From an uncultured Candidatus Neoarthromitus sp. (lineage in GTDB: Bacteria; Bacillota; Clostridia; Clostridiales; Clostridiaceae), in NCBI GenBank assembly GCA_937890765.1, contig CALADQ010000009.1:38946-102945 (forward strand): DNA of 64,000 nucleotides, in the 5' to 3' direction. The notes beneath the pieces were generated by a model. It had not been told where the DNA came from, did not search any database, and saw only the letters and a program-made list of their open reading frames with translations. The position numbers and the translations under genes are program-made. Shown piece after piece: positions 25,249 to 33,596 of the stretch (the stretch's first letter is position 1; every line of letters begins with the position of its first letter).

Positions 25249-26433
25249 CTATTTATATATTGAAACCAGTCTATTAATTTCTTCAACTTTATCAATTCTT
25301 TCCCAAGATAAATCTAAATCATTTCTTCCAAAATGTCCATAAGCCGAAACTTGTCTATATATAGGTTTTCTTAAATCTAAATCCCTAATTAAACTACTTG
25401 GTCTTAAATCAAAAACTTCATTTACAACTTTATATATAATATTTAAATCAACTTTCTCGCTTCCAAAAGTTTCGATAAATAACGACACTGGATTAGAAAC
25501 ACCTATAGCATAAGCTAATTGAATTTCAACCCTATCACACAAACCTGCAGCAACTATATTTTTACTAACCCATCTTGCCGCATAGGCAGCAGTTCTATCA
25601 ACTTTAGTTGGATCTTTTCCAGAAAAAGCTCCTCCACCATGTCTTGAAAAACCACCATAAGTATCAACAATTATTTTTCTTCCAGTAAGTCCACTATCTC
25701 CATGAGGTCCACCTATAACAAAACGCCCAGTTGGATTAACCAAATATTTAACATCTTTATGTAACAAATAATTTGGTATAACGCATTTAATAACATGCTC
25801 CATTAAATCTTCTCTTATTTTTTCTTGGGAAACGTCTTCATCATGTTGAGTAGATATTAAAATCGTATCTATTTTCACAGGAACATACCCATCATATTCA
25901 ACGGTAACCTGTGTTTTCCCATCAGGTCTCAAATAATTTAAAATTCCATTTTTCCTAACTTCTGCAAGCCTCTTTGATAATTTATGAGAAAGTACAATTG
26001 GTAATGGCATAAATTCCTCAGTCTCATTAGTAGCATAACCAAACATAATGCCTTGGTCTCCTGCTCCTAGAGACTCTTCAATTAAATCTGAATTTCTTTT
26101 TTCCAAAGATTCATCTACGCCAACAGCAATATCCTGAGATTGTCCATGTATGAAATTAGCTATAGCACAAGTATTACAATCAAAACCATATTCCCCTTTA
26201 TTATAACCAATATCGTTAACAATACTTCTAACTAAACTTTGAATATCAACATAACAACTTGTAGTTATTTCACCCATAACATTAATAATTCCTGTAGTAG
26301 CACTAACCTCACATGCTACTCTAGCTAACGGGTCTTTTGCCAAAATAAAATCTAAAATACCATCTGAAATTTGATCACACATTTTATCAGGATGACCTTC
26401 TGTAACAGATTCTGAAGTAAATAATCTTCTCAA
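25249..26433 (-). CDS. metK: S-adenosylmethionine synthetase
   Basis: Makes SAM from methionine and ATP. 394 residues, full length, with TSESVTEGHPDKMCDQISD at the N-terminus, GAGDQGIMFGYA (about residue 122) and GGGAFSGKDPTKVDRTAAY (about 265-283). The start is TTG behind AGGAGATAGGTAAG. It lies 76 bases downstream of a tRNA cluster with a terminator between them. The spacer shows no SAM riboswitch. Confidence 0.97.
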   Translation of the reverse strand: MRRLFTSESVTEGHPDKMCDQISDGILDFILAKDPLARVACEVSATTGIINVMGEITTSCYVDIQSLVRSIVNDIGYNKGEYGFDCNTCAIANFIHGQSQDIAVGVDESLEKRNSDLIEESLGAGDQGIMFGYATNETEEFMPLPIVLSHKLSKRLAEVRKNGILNYLRPDGKTQVTVEYDGYVPVKIDTILISTQHDEDVSQEKIREDLMEHVIKCVIPNYLLHKDVKYLVNPTGRFVIGGPHGDSGLTGRKIIVDTYGGFSRHGGGAFSGKDPTKVDRTAAYAARWVSKNIVAAGLCDRVEIQLAYAIGVSNPVSLFIETFGSEKVDLNIIYKVVNEVFDLRPSSLIRDLDLRKPIYRQVSAYGHFGRNDLDLSWERIDKVEEINRLVSIYK

Positions 26434-26462
26434 CTTACCTATCTCCTAAAAATAATCTTTAT

Positions 26463-26498
26463 AAAAAATAAAAATAACCCCTCATCTAAAGAAGGATT
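26463..26498 (-). terminator. Terminator of the tRNA cluster
   Basis: Minus strand AATCCTTC pairs with GAGGGGTT (with wobbles), followed by ATTTTTATTTTTT. Confidence 0.65.
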
Positions 26499-26512
26499 AG
26501 TCTTAAATATGG

Positions 26513-26585
26513 AGCTGGTAATAGGACTTGAACCCACAACCTGCTGATTACAAGTCAGCTGCTCTACCAATTGAGCTATACCAGC
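26513..26585 (-). tRNA. tRNA-Thr (anticodon TGT), copy 2
   Basis: Acceptor stem GCTGGTA/TACCAGC, anticodon loop CTTGTAA, T-arm GGTTCAAGTCC, encoded CCA at 26510-26512. It is identical to the copy at 26764-26836. Last gene of the four-tRNA unit. Confidence 0.97.
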
Positions 26586-26592
26586 AAAATGG

Positions 26593-26665
26593 TGGGCACA
26601 ACAGGGATCGAACCTGTGACCTCCTGCTTGTAAGGCAGATGCTCTCCCAGCTGAGCTATGCACCC
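26593..26665 (-). tRNA. tRNA-Val (anticodon TAC)
   Basis: Acceptor GGGTGCA paired at the 3' end, D loop AGCTGGGA, anticodon loop CTTACAA, T-arm GGTTCGATCCC, encoded CCA at 26590-26592. Confidence 0.97.
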
Positions 26666-26672
26666 ACTTTGG

Positions 26673-26755
26673 TGGAGGAAGTTGGATTCGAACCAACGAA
26701 GTCGAAAGACAACAGATTTACAGTCTGCCCCCTTTGGCCGCTCGGGAATTCCTCC
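26673..26755 (-). tRNA. tRNA-Tyr (anticodon GTA)
   Basis: Class II tRNA with a long variable arm. Acceptor GGAGGAA at the 5' end, anticodon loop CTGTAAA, T-arm GGTTCGAATCC, encoded CCA at 26670-26672. Confidence 0.97.
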
Positions 26756-26763
26756 ATAATTGG

Positions 26764-26836
26764 AGCTGGTAATAGGACTTGAACCCACAACCTGCTGATT
26801 ACAAGTCAGCTGCTCTACCAATTGAGCTATACCAGC
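26764..26836 (-). tRNA. tRNA-Thr (anticodon TGT), copy 1
   Basis: First gene of the Thr-Tyr-Val-Thr unit, identical in sequence to the copy at 26513-26585, with encoded CCA at 26761-26763. A TATAAT-like box lies upstream on the minus strand (26854-26859) without a clear -35. Confidence 0.97.
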
Positions 26837-26967
26837 AACAACAATCACATTGTATTATATTTAAAAAATATTTTCAACATATATTATTATTATTAACTAA
26901 CTATTTTAAAAATAAAATATTATATTTACTTTATTTTACTTTGATTATCTTTTATATAAATTATATT

Positions 26968-27222
26968 TTAATTTTCTCCACTGCTATATCTAAGTTTAGT
27001 TGCCTTCCCTCCTCTTATATGTCTTTCGGCTTTATTTAAATCTAATATGTATTTAGCTTCTTTAGCTATAATCGGATTTATTTTGGGAAGGCGTTCTGTC
27101 ATATCTTTATGTATTGTACTTTTGCTAACACCAAAAGCTCTAGCAGTTTTCCTTATTGTAGATTTTGAATCTATTATATACTTGGCAACCCCTAAAACTC
27201 TTTCTTCTATATAATCTTTCAT
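26968..27222 (-). CDS. spoIIID: Sporulation transcription factor SpoIIID
   Basis: 84 residues. DNA-binding regulator of the mother-cell sigma-E programme. Begins MKDYIEERVLGVAKYIIDS and has the helix-turn-helix TARAFGVSKSTIHKDMTERLP (about residues 26-46), then a basic C-terminal tail with HIRGGKATK. Length and sequence fit clostridial SpoIIID closely. It follows the SpoIIQ-like gene by 55 bases with an inverted repeat between; elsewhere this is often followed by mreB, but here by a tRNA cluster. Confidence 0.96.
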   Translation of the reverse strand: MKDYIEERVLGVAKYIIDSKSTIRKTARAFGVSKSTIHKDMTERLPKINPIIAKEAKYILDLNKAERHIRGGKATKLRYSSGEN

Positions 27223-27248
27223 TTGTATAACTCTACCTCTTTTTAAAT

Positions 27249-27279
27249 AATTATTCAGTCAATTAATGACCGAACAATT
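27249..27279. repeat. Inverted repeat between the spoIIQ-like gene and spoIIID
   Basis: Thirteen-base arms AATTATTCAGTCA / TGACCGAACAATT (two G-T wobbles as RNA) with a five-base loop, overlapping the stop of the SpoIIQ-like gene. It could be a weak terminator or attenuator ahead of spoIIID, or an operator. Confidence 0.5.
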
Positions 27280-28180
27280 ATTCCAAATTCATATATTCTG
27301 ATGGATTAACTTCTTCATTATTTAGATACATTACAAAATTAAGATGTGAACCATAATCTTCATTTGAATAATTTCCTGAAGTATTTCCAACTGTTGCTAT
27401 AACTTCTCCTTTTTTAACTTTTTGTCCATTCACAACCTTAACCTCTTCATCTAAATTTGTATAAACAGTTTTAAATCCATCTTCATGTTTTATAACTATA
27501 TGTTCTCCACGTTCAGTCAAATCATTATCTATTTTTTCAACAACTCCATCTAAAACAGCTACAACCGGAGCACCTAAATCCGCTTTAAAATCTATACCTT
27601 CTCTAGTTCTCCATGTATTTAATGTTTTAGAGAAAACAGTATCTGTTGTGAACTCTCTTATAACATTTCCTTCAACTGGAATCGCAAAAGAAATATTGGA
27701 AGAAGTTGATACTTGAGTTGTTTTTTCAGAATCATCTTTTACAACATTTTTATTTGTTGCTTGAATTGTATTTGGATTTTTTTGAACTTCATCTGACTTA
27801 TTAGTTATTTTTTGTTCTGCTTCTTTAACATTTGATTTAGCTACTTCCTTAACATCTTGATTTGACTTTGAAACAATATTGGAAATATTTTCCTTAGATA
27901 AATCTTTTTTGTTTGCATTATTATCTTTTTTATTACTGTCTTCCTTTACTTGAATCGCATTGTCAACAACATTGTTGTCATTTATATTTAATTCTTGTTG
28001 AAATTTTTCATTATTTTGAGATAATTCAGCTCTACCAAATCCTCTTTGAGAATCTTTTACCTTAGTTGGTTTACTTGAAAAATACATTATCAAAACAACT
28101 ACTAATGATATTCCCACAAGTAAAACTAAATTGAACTTCTCCTTTTTCCCAAATATTTTTGATTTTCTATAATTACTCAT
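27278..28180 (-). CDS. spoIIQ: SpoIIQ-like membrane protein with an inactive-looking M23 domain
   Basis: 300 residues: a short cytoplasmic start, one membrane helix (about 19-35), a low-complexity K/N/D/S/E-rich linker (about 40-165) and a C-terminal LytM/M23 domain (about 165-300). SpoIIQ is made in the forespore and pairs with SpoIIIAH across the intermembrane space during engulfment. The position beside spoIID and spoIIID supports the name. Zinc ligands appear lost: the first His of HxGxD is Arg (TREGIDFKA), and the second His of HxH is Asn (GSHLNFVMY). It is therefore probably a non-enzymatic scaffold. Shine-Dalgarno GGAGGTG precedes the ATG. Confidence 0.8.
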   Translation of the reverse strand: MSNYRKSKIFGKKEKFNLVLLVGISLVVVLIMYFSSKPTKVKDSQRGFGRAELSQNNEKFQQELNINDNNVVDNAIQVKEDSNKKDNNANKKDLSKENISNIVSKSNQDVKEVAKSNVKEAEQKITNKSDEVQKNPNTIQATNKNVVKDDSEKTTQVSTSSNISFAIPVEGNVIREFTTDTVFSKTLNTWRTREGIDFKADLGAPVVAVLDGVVEKIDNDLTERGEHIVIKHEDGFKTVYTNLDEEVKVVNGQKVKKGEVIATVGNTSGNYSNEDYGSHLNFVMYLNNEEVNPSEYMNLE

Positions 28181-28253
28181 TAAAACACCTCCATTTTAAT
28201 TTTGTCCATTTTTTAGAAAATCATTCAAAAATTTGGAAATATTTTTCATAAAA

Positions 28254-28284
28254 TAAAAAAGATCCATTTAAAATTAAATGGATC
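28254..28284 (-). terminator. Terminator after spoIID
   Basis: Minus strand GATCCATTTA...TAAATGGATC followed by TTTTTTATTT, overlapping the last codons of spoIID. Confidence 0.85.
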
Positions 28285-29245
28285 CTATATCTTGAATTTC
28301 CACTCCCGTGTAATAATGTTTTAATATTTTTTCATAATCATATCCAAGCTCACTCATTTTTCCCGCGCCCCATTGGGATAAACCAACTCCATGCCCATAT
28401 CCTTTTACATCTATTATTATATCATCACCTTGTTTTGTCATTTTCATATTTGAAGAATTTAAATTTAGCAAATATCTAAAATCAAGTCCTCTAACTACTT
28501 CATCACCCAATCTTATTTTTTCAACAGAACCTGCTTTTGTATATTTTAAAACTTCAATATCATCAAAAGATTTAACATTGGCTTGTCTATATTCTTTATT
28601 TATTTTGTTTACAATTTCATCCTCTTTAAAAATATATTGTTTAGTTGAATTTGGAACATCTTTATCAAAAGGACTTTCTACAGATTTTAAATATGGTTCT
28701 GAAAAAGAGTATACCTCTAAAGCATCTTCAGTTAAACCGCTTGAAACAGCAAAGTAAAGAGCATTTTCAACTATTTTTCCATCATAAACTAAAACTTTGG
28801 ATGAAGTTTCTTGAATAGCTTTTCTTATTTTGGTTATGTACTCTTCTGTTTTATCACCAAACTTTTTTTCATAATCTTTTTCATCAATGTAAGCTTGTGA
28901 ATGAACTGTATCACAAACATCTGCTACATCATGTAACTTATTTTTATTCATCATTTTGCTATAAGCATAAGTCCTTGAAGCAACTGCTTGAGCTTTCAAA
29001 GCTTCTATATTAAATTTTGCTGGCATTTCTGCAACCAAAACTCCCTCCAAATATTTTTCCAAAGGAATCTCTTCGACTTTATCCTTTTCATGCCTATACA
29101 ATTTTATTTTTAAATCATCGATTTCCATAGCTCCACTCTCTCTTAAAAAAGGTTTATAAAAATTAACAACAACTAAAGGCAACGTGACTATTACAATTAC
29201 AAACGATAAAACAAATAATAAAAATTTTTTTATAACACACCTCAT
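28274..29245 (-). CDS. spoIID: Stage II sporulation protein D (lytic transglycosylase)
   Basis: 323 residues with an N-terminal membrane anchor (about 5-30). Part of the SpoIID-SpoIIM-SpoIIP machine that thins septal peptidoglycan and drives engulfment. Family motifs: PLEKYLEGVLVAEMPAKFNIEALKAQAVASRTYA (catalytic Glu in AEMPA, about residue 74), YFAVSSGLTEDA, and the C-terminal GYGHGVGLSQWGAGKM. ATG behind GAGG. It sits between murA and the SpoIIQ-like gene as in clostridia. Confidence 0.95.
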   Translation of the reverse strand: MRCVIKKFLLFVLSFVIVIVTLPLVVVNFYKPFLRESGAMEIDDLKIKLYRHEKDKVEEIPLEKYLEGVLVAEMPAKFNIEALKAQAVASRTYAYSKMMNKNKLHDVADVCDTVHSQAYIDEKDYEKKFGDKTEEYITKIRKAIQETSSKVLVYDGKIVENALYFAVSSGLTEDALEVYSFSEPYLKSVESPFDKDVPNSTKQYIFKEDEIVNKINKEYRQANVKSFDDIEVLKYTKAGSVEKIRLGDEVVRGLDFRYLLNLNSSNMKMTKQGDDIIIDVKGYGHGVGLSQWGAGKMSELGYDYEKILKHYYTGVEIQDIGSI

Positions 29246-29319
29246 TAATAAATTATCCTCATTAATAAAATTTTTTCTATCCTATAGTTATTATTAAAAT
29301 CAATTTATTATTCGCAAGA

Positions 29320-29358
29320 AAATAAAAAACAAGGAGGAAAAACAAATCTTTCCTCCTC
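29320..29358 (-). terminator. Terminator after murA
   Basis: Minus strand AGGAGGAAA...TTTCCTCCT followed by TGTTTTTTATTTT. Confidence 0.85.
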
Positions 29359-29375
29359 GCTTTAACGAAAAATTA

Positions 29376-30635
29376 TTAATCGTTAACTCTTTCTATCTTA
29401 GCTCCCAATTTTTTAAGTTTATTTTCTATTTTTGAATATCCCCTATCTATGTGATATATATTTGTTATTTCACTTTCACCACGACAAGACAAAGATGCCA
29501 AGATTAAAGCAGCTCCTGCTCTTAAATCAGTTACCTTTAACCTTGAAGATACTAAATTTTTAACTCCTTCTATAACTCCAACCCTATCGTGTATTGAAAT
29601 ATTTGCTCCCATTCGCCTAAGCTCCATAACATGCATAAATCTATTTTCAAATATTGTTTCAACAATTGTGCTAGTTCCTTTTACTAATGACAATAACGCC
29701 ATAACTTGTGGCTGCATGTCAGTAGGAAAACCTGGATGCGGTAAAGTTTTTATATTAACAGGATTCAAATCAACATCTCCATTTACATACATTTCATTTC
29801 CAAGAACGTTAATATCCAATCCCATTTCATAAAATTTAGAAATGATCGGTCTTAAATGTTCTTCGTTTACTCCCTTAATTTTAATTTTGCTTTTTGTTAT
29901 GGCCGCAAGTGCAATATATGTTCCTGCCTCAATCCTATCGTAAATTGGAACATGTCTAACACCTTTTAATTTTTTTACTCCATTTATAACTATCTTTGAA
30001 GTTCCAGCACCTTCTATATCTCCACCCATTCCATTTATAAAAATTACTAAATCTATTATTTCAGGTTCTTTAGCTGCATTTTCAATAACCGTTTTTCCCT
30101 CTGCGAGAGTCGCGGCCATTATAAGATTTTCAGTTGCTCCAACAGATGGAAAATCTAAATAAATATTTGCTCCTTTAAGTCGATTAGCTTTTAACTCTAC
30201 ACATCCATTGGCAATTGAAATATTAGCTCCAAGAGAAGCCAATCCCTTCAAGTGCAAATCTATAGGTCTAAGTCCTATATTACAACCGCCAGGCATGTAA
30301 ACTTTAGCTTTTCCAAATCTAGCTAGAAGAGGACCTAAAACTAAAAATGATGCTCTCATTTTTCTTATTAAAGACTCGTCAGGATTTAAAGAATTCATAT
30401 TTTTGCAATCTATTACGAGAGTATTTGTAGTTTCATCAATATTGACATCAACATTTAAACTTTTTAAAACATCACATATTACCAAAACGTCTTCAAGCAT
30501 TGGAAAATTTTCTATAACACATTTATCATCGCATAATATTGTAGCTGCTATTATAGGCAATATAGAATTTTTAGCGGAGCTAACATCAATTTCTCCTTTT
30601 AGAGAATTGCCTCCACTAATTCTAAATTTTTGCAT
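29376..30635 (-). CDS. murA: UDP-N-acetylglucosamine 1-carboxyvinyltransferase
   Basis: First committed step of peptidoglycan synthesis: enolpyruvyl transfer from PEP to UDP-GlcNAc. 419 residues, starting MQKFRISGGNSLKGEIDVSSAKNS with the catalytic-site Lys-Asn. The loop MPGGCNIGLRPID (about residue 115) keeps the fosfomycin-target Cys. Late motifs FPTDMQPQ and the final DRGY are present. In related Clostridium genomes this gene follows the ATP synthase operon; here it directly follows wecB, 85 bases away. Confidence 0.96.
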   Translation of the reverse strand: MQKFRISGGNSLKGEIDVSSAKNSILPIIAATILCDDKCVIENFPMLEDVLVICDVLKSLNVDVNIDETTNTLVIDCKNMNSLNPDESLIRKMRASFLVLGPLLARFGKAKVYMPGGCNIGLRPIDLHLKGLASLGANISIANGCVELKANRLKGANIYLDFPSVGATENLIMAATLAEGKTVIENAAKEPEIIDLVIFINGMGGDIEGAGTSKIVINGVKKLKGVRHVPIYDRIEAGTYIALAAITKSKIKIKGVNEEHLRPIISKFYEMGLDINVLGNEMYVNGDVDLNPVNIKTLPHPGFPTDMQPQVMALLSLVKGTSTIVETIFENRFMHVMELRRMGANISIHDRVGVIEGVKNLVSSRLKVTDLRAGAALILASLSCRGESEITNIYHIDRGYSKIENKLKKLGAKIERVND

Positions 30636-30720
30636 GATTATCCTCCAACAAAATAATATAAATCTACCTTAATATTATATTTTATAAATGTGAAAAATTA
30701 ATTTTATTTATTGATTAAAT

Positions 30721-31830
30721 TTATAAATATTTTTCTTCTAATACTTTAACTATTTTTTGAGAAGTGTAACCATCACCATAAACATTTTTAGATAGACTTT
30801 TAGGTTTTAAGTTTCCCTCTATAAAATCTTTGGACGTTTTATAAATTAATTCATCATTAGTCCCAACAAGTTTAACCATTCCTTCATTTAAAACTTCTTG
30901 TCTTTCCGTTTCTTCTCTTAAAACTAACACAAATTTTTTAAGATAAGGAGCTTCTTCTTGTATTCCACCTGAGTCGGTCATAACAAAAAAACATCTATGC
31001 AAAAGATTATGCGTATCCTCAATATCTATTGGATTTAAAATATTAACGTTGTTAATCCCGTTTAAATTTTCATAAACAACATTTCTAACATCTGGATTTA
31101 AATGAGTAAGAAATACGAATTCAATTTCATTTTTATATTCATTTGATATTCTCTTTATAGCTTTACAAATATTTTTTATAGGCTCTCCCCAATTTTCTCT
31201 TCTGTGAGCAGTTACAACTATTATTCTTTTGTTGAAATCAAATTTTTTGAGAAATTCATCTTTAAAAACATACTTTTCTCTGATTGTATATTTCATTGTG
31301 TCTATTACAGTATTACCAACAACATAAATATTTTTTTCGCTTACGCCCTCTTTCAAAAGATTTTGTTTTGATAAATCTGTTGGTGCAAAATGATATCGCG
31401 AAAGAACTCCTGTTAATCTTCTATTTATTTCTTCAGGAAATGGAAAATATATATCATTGCTTCTAAGTCCTGCTTCAACATGACCTACATCTATTTTTTG
31501 ATAAAAGGCGCTTAGGGTAGCACAAAAAGTTGTGGTCGTATCTCCATGTACAAGCACAACTTTTGGTTTTTCTTTTAAATATATTTTTTCAAGTCCTTCT
31601 ATTATTGAAGTCGTTAATGTTGTTAATGTTTGTTTATGTTTCATCAAATTCAAATCATATTTAGGAACGACCTTGAAAATATTTAACACTTGGTCTAACA
31701 TTTCCCTATGTTGTCCTGTTACGCAAACAATACTTTCAAAGTTTCTATTTTTTTCAAGCTCTTTAATGAGTGGAACCATTTTTATTGCCTCCGGTCTAGT
31801 CCCAAAAACACTCATTATTTTTATACTCAT
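30721..31830 (-). CDS. wecB: UDP-N-acetylglucosamine 2-epimerase (non-hydrolysing)
   Basis: Interconverts UDP-GlcNAc and UDP-ManNAc for wall polysaccharide or teichoic-acid linkage units. 369 residues; GTRPEAIKMVPLI at the N-terminus, VTGQHREML, HGDTTTTF, GHVEAGLRS (about residue 115), VTAHRRENWG (about 207) and the late TDSGGIQEEAP. Shine-Dalgarno AGGAGG, ATG start. It lies 24 bases downstream of the TagO/WecA-like gene, consistent with a shared polysaccharide pathway. Confidence 0.95.
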   Translation of the reverse strand: MSIKIMSVFGTRPEAIKMVPLIKELEKNRNFESIVCVTGQHREMLDQVLNIFKVVPKYDLNLMKHKQTLTTLTTSIIEGLEKIYLKEKPKVVLVHGDTTTTFCATLSAFYQKIDVGHVEAGLRSNDIYFPFPEEINRRLTGVLSRYHFAPTDLSKQNLLKEGVSEKNIYVVGNTVIDTMKYTIREKYVFKDEFLKKFDFNKRIIVVTAHRRENWGEPIKNICKAIKRISNEYKNEIEFVFLTHLNPDVRNVVYENLNGINNVNILNPIDIEDTHNLLHRCFFVMTDSGGIQEEAPYLKKFVLVLREETERQEVLNEGMVKLVGTNDELIYKTSKDFIEGNLKPKSLSKNVYGDGYTSQKIVKVLEEKYL

Positions 31831-31854
31831 AAAATTTCCTCCTAAACATGTACA

Positions 31855-32883
31855 CTATTTAATTTTGTTCCTTAATCCAAAAACATCTAACAAGTAAATC
31901 AAAATAATAACAAGTAACATCGAAACAAATATCATGAACACAAACAACAAAACATTGGATACAACCATAAAAATAGCAATCACACTAAATAAAAACGCTA
32001 TTACATACATAATAACGACTGATTTCGGATGAGAATTCCCAAAACTCACCAACTTATGATGTATATGTTCTTTATCTGCTTCCATTATCGGCTTTCCTCT
32101 AAGCTTCCTTCTAACAATTGAAGTTAAAGCATCAAATAAAGGAAGTCCACAAATTATTATTGGAATTAAAATTATAAATTCCCCATTTAACGTATTCGAA
32201 CCACTAACTGAAATAACAGAAAGTATAAATCCAACAAATTGAGAACCAGAATCTCCAATAAAAATTTTAGCTTTATAAAAATTATAGGGAAGTATTCCAA
32301 GCAAAGTCCCACATAAAACTACAGAGACAATTGCACTTGAAATATTACCCGATATCATACTTATTATAAATATTGTTAAAGTTACTATGAAAGAAACTCC
32401 AGCCGCCAAACCATCAAGCCCATCTATCAAATTGAAAGAATTTGTAACCAATATAACCCACGCAAACATAAAGGGTACTCCTAAAAATTTAAACGAAAAA
32501 ACATTTCCACCAGGCAAAAAACTCAAATCTTTTATGTAAATATCATTAAAAATTAAAATCGTGACAGCAATTATTTGTATTAAAAGTTTCCCTTTAGGTT
32601 TCATTGGATAAATATCGTCTATTATTCCTCCAATTAAAATTAATGTTGAACTTACTATTATAACAAAATGAGTTCTATCAAGAAATTTAGTTTGCAAGGT
32701 TAGTGTAATCAAGAAGGAAATATAAACTATTATTCCTCCTAAAAATGGCATCGGAGCCCTATGAACCTTTCGTTCTTCTTTTGGAATGTCTAAGAAATCA
32801 AATTTAAAAGAAATATTCATAAACAAAGGCGTTAAAAACAATGAAATAAACATACTAAATACAAATGACGTAAAATAATTCAT
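31855..32883 (-). CDS. tagO: Undecaprenyl-phosphate GlcNAc-1-phosphate transferase (TagO/WecA/MraY family)
   Basis: 342 residues with about ten membrane helices. Transfers GlcNAc-1-P from UDP-GlcNAc onto undecaprenyl phosphate, the first membrane step for teichoic acid or other envelope glycans. Motifs: KVHRAPMPFLGGI (about residue 40), GGIIDDIYPMKPKGKLLIQI with the DD pair, NSFNLIDGLDGLAAG (about 147), IFIGDSGSQFVGF (about 207) and the cytoplasmic HIHHKLV that separates this group from MraY. Next to wecB. Whether the organism makes true teichoic acids is not shown here. Confidence 0.92.
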   Translation of the reverse strand: MNYFTSFVFSMFISLFLTPLFMNISFKFDFLDIPKEERKVHRAPMPFLGGIIVYISFLITLTLQTKFLDRTHFVIIVSSTLILIGGIIDDIYPMKPKGKLLIQIIAVTILIFNDIYIKDLSFLPGGNVFSFKFLGVPFMFAWVILVTNSFNLIDGLDGLAAGVSFIVTLTIFIISMISGNISSAIVSVVLCGTLLGILPYNFYKAKIFIGDSGSQFVGFILSVISVSGSNTLNGEFIILIPIIICGLPLFDALTSIVRRKLRGKPIMEADKEHIHHKLVSFGNSHPKSVVIMYVIAFLFSVIAIFMVVSNVLLFVFMIFVSMLLVIILIYLLDVFGLRNKIK

Positions 32884-32965
32884 AAAATCATCCCATTTTA
32901 TAACATTTTTCTTAATACGGTTATGTTTTCCTATATTTTAGAATATATTCTTTAATTTCAAAAAT

Positions 32966-33595
32966 CTAGTTAGTTCCAAAAATTCTGTCACCTGCATCTC
33001 CAAGTCCTGGAACAATATATCCTTTTTCATTTAATCTTTCATCAATAGCCGCAACGTAAATATCCACATCGCTAAATTCATCATTTATTTTTTTCAAACC
33101 CTCAGGCGATGCAATAAGAGATAAAACTTTTACATTTTTCGCACCTAAATTTCTCAAAATTTTGAGAGAATCAATAATTGAACCGCCTGTAGCTATCATA
33201 GGATCTAACAAAAATACATTACAATTTTCAATTCCATCAGGTAGCTTCGTAAAATATTCAACAGCTTTTAAAGTCTCCTCATTTCTATAAAGTCCAATGT
33301 GCCCAACTTTAGCATTTGGAACAACCTTTAAAAGCCCATCCATCATTCCGAGTCCAGCTCTCAAAATTGCAACCAAAACTATTTCACTTTCATCTATTTT
33401 CTTAACATTCATTTTTGAAATAGGCGTTTCAATTTCTTCATCGTACGTATTTATATTTTCAAGAGCCTCATAACCTAAAAACATTCCAATATCATTGCAC
33501 AAATTTCTAAATTCAAAAGTTTTAGTGTCTTTGTTTCTCATTGTAACTAATTTGTGACTAACAAGAGCGTGCTTTATTTCAAAAATTTTTCCCAT
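32966..33595 (-). CDS. upp: Uracil phosphoribosyltransferase
   Basis: Salvages uracil to UMP using PRPP. Starts MGKIFEIKHALVSHKLVTMRNKDT; contains ILRAGLGMMDGLL, the PRPP loop FLLDPMIATGGS (about 126-137) and the uracil-binding C-terminus YIVPGLGDAGDRIFGTN. I start at the ATG at 33595, which has GGAGGATAAT just upstream; the longer frame from 33607 would run through that Shine-Dalgarno. One base separates it from the stop of the phosphatase gene. Confidence 0.96.
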   Translation of the reverse strand: MGKIFEIKHALVSHKLVTMRNKDTKTFEFRNLCNDIGMFLGYEALENINTYDEEIETPISKMNVKKIDESEIVLVAILRAGLGMMDGLLKVVPNAKVGHIGLYRNEETLKAVEYFTKLPDGIENCNVFLLDPMIATGGSIIDSLKILRNLGAKNVKVLSLIASPEGLKKINDEFSDVDIYVAAIDERLNEKGYIVPGLGDAGDRIFGTN

Positions 33596-33596
33596 A

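Noticed and set aside
26434..26509. Possible SAM riboswitch upstream of metK
   Set aside because: Only 76 bases separate the tRNA and metK, and they hold a terminator-like hairpin without riboswitch elements.
26439..26848. Overlapping protein-like frames on both strands across 26.4-26.85 kb
   Set aside because: They are translations of the four tRNA genes and their near-identical copies, a well-known source of false proteins.
31284..31897. Plus-strand frames inside wecB and at its start
   Set aside because: They lie opposite a strongly conserved gene and lack ribosome binding sites.
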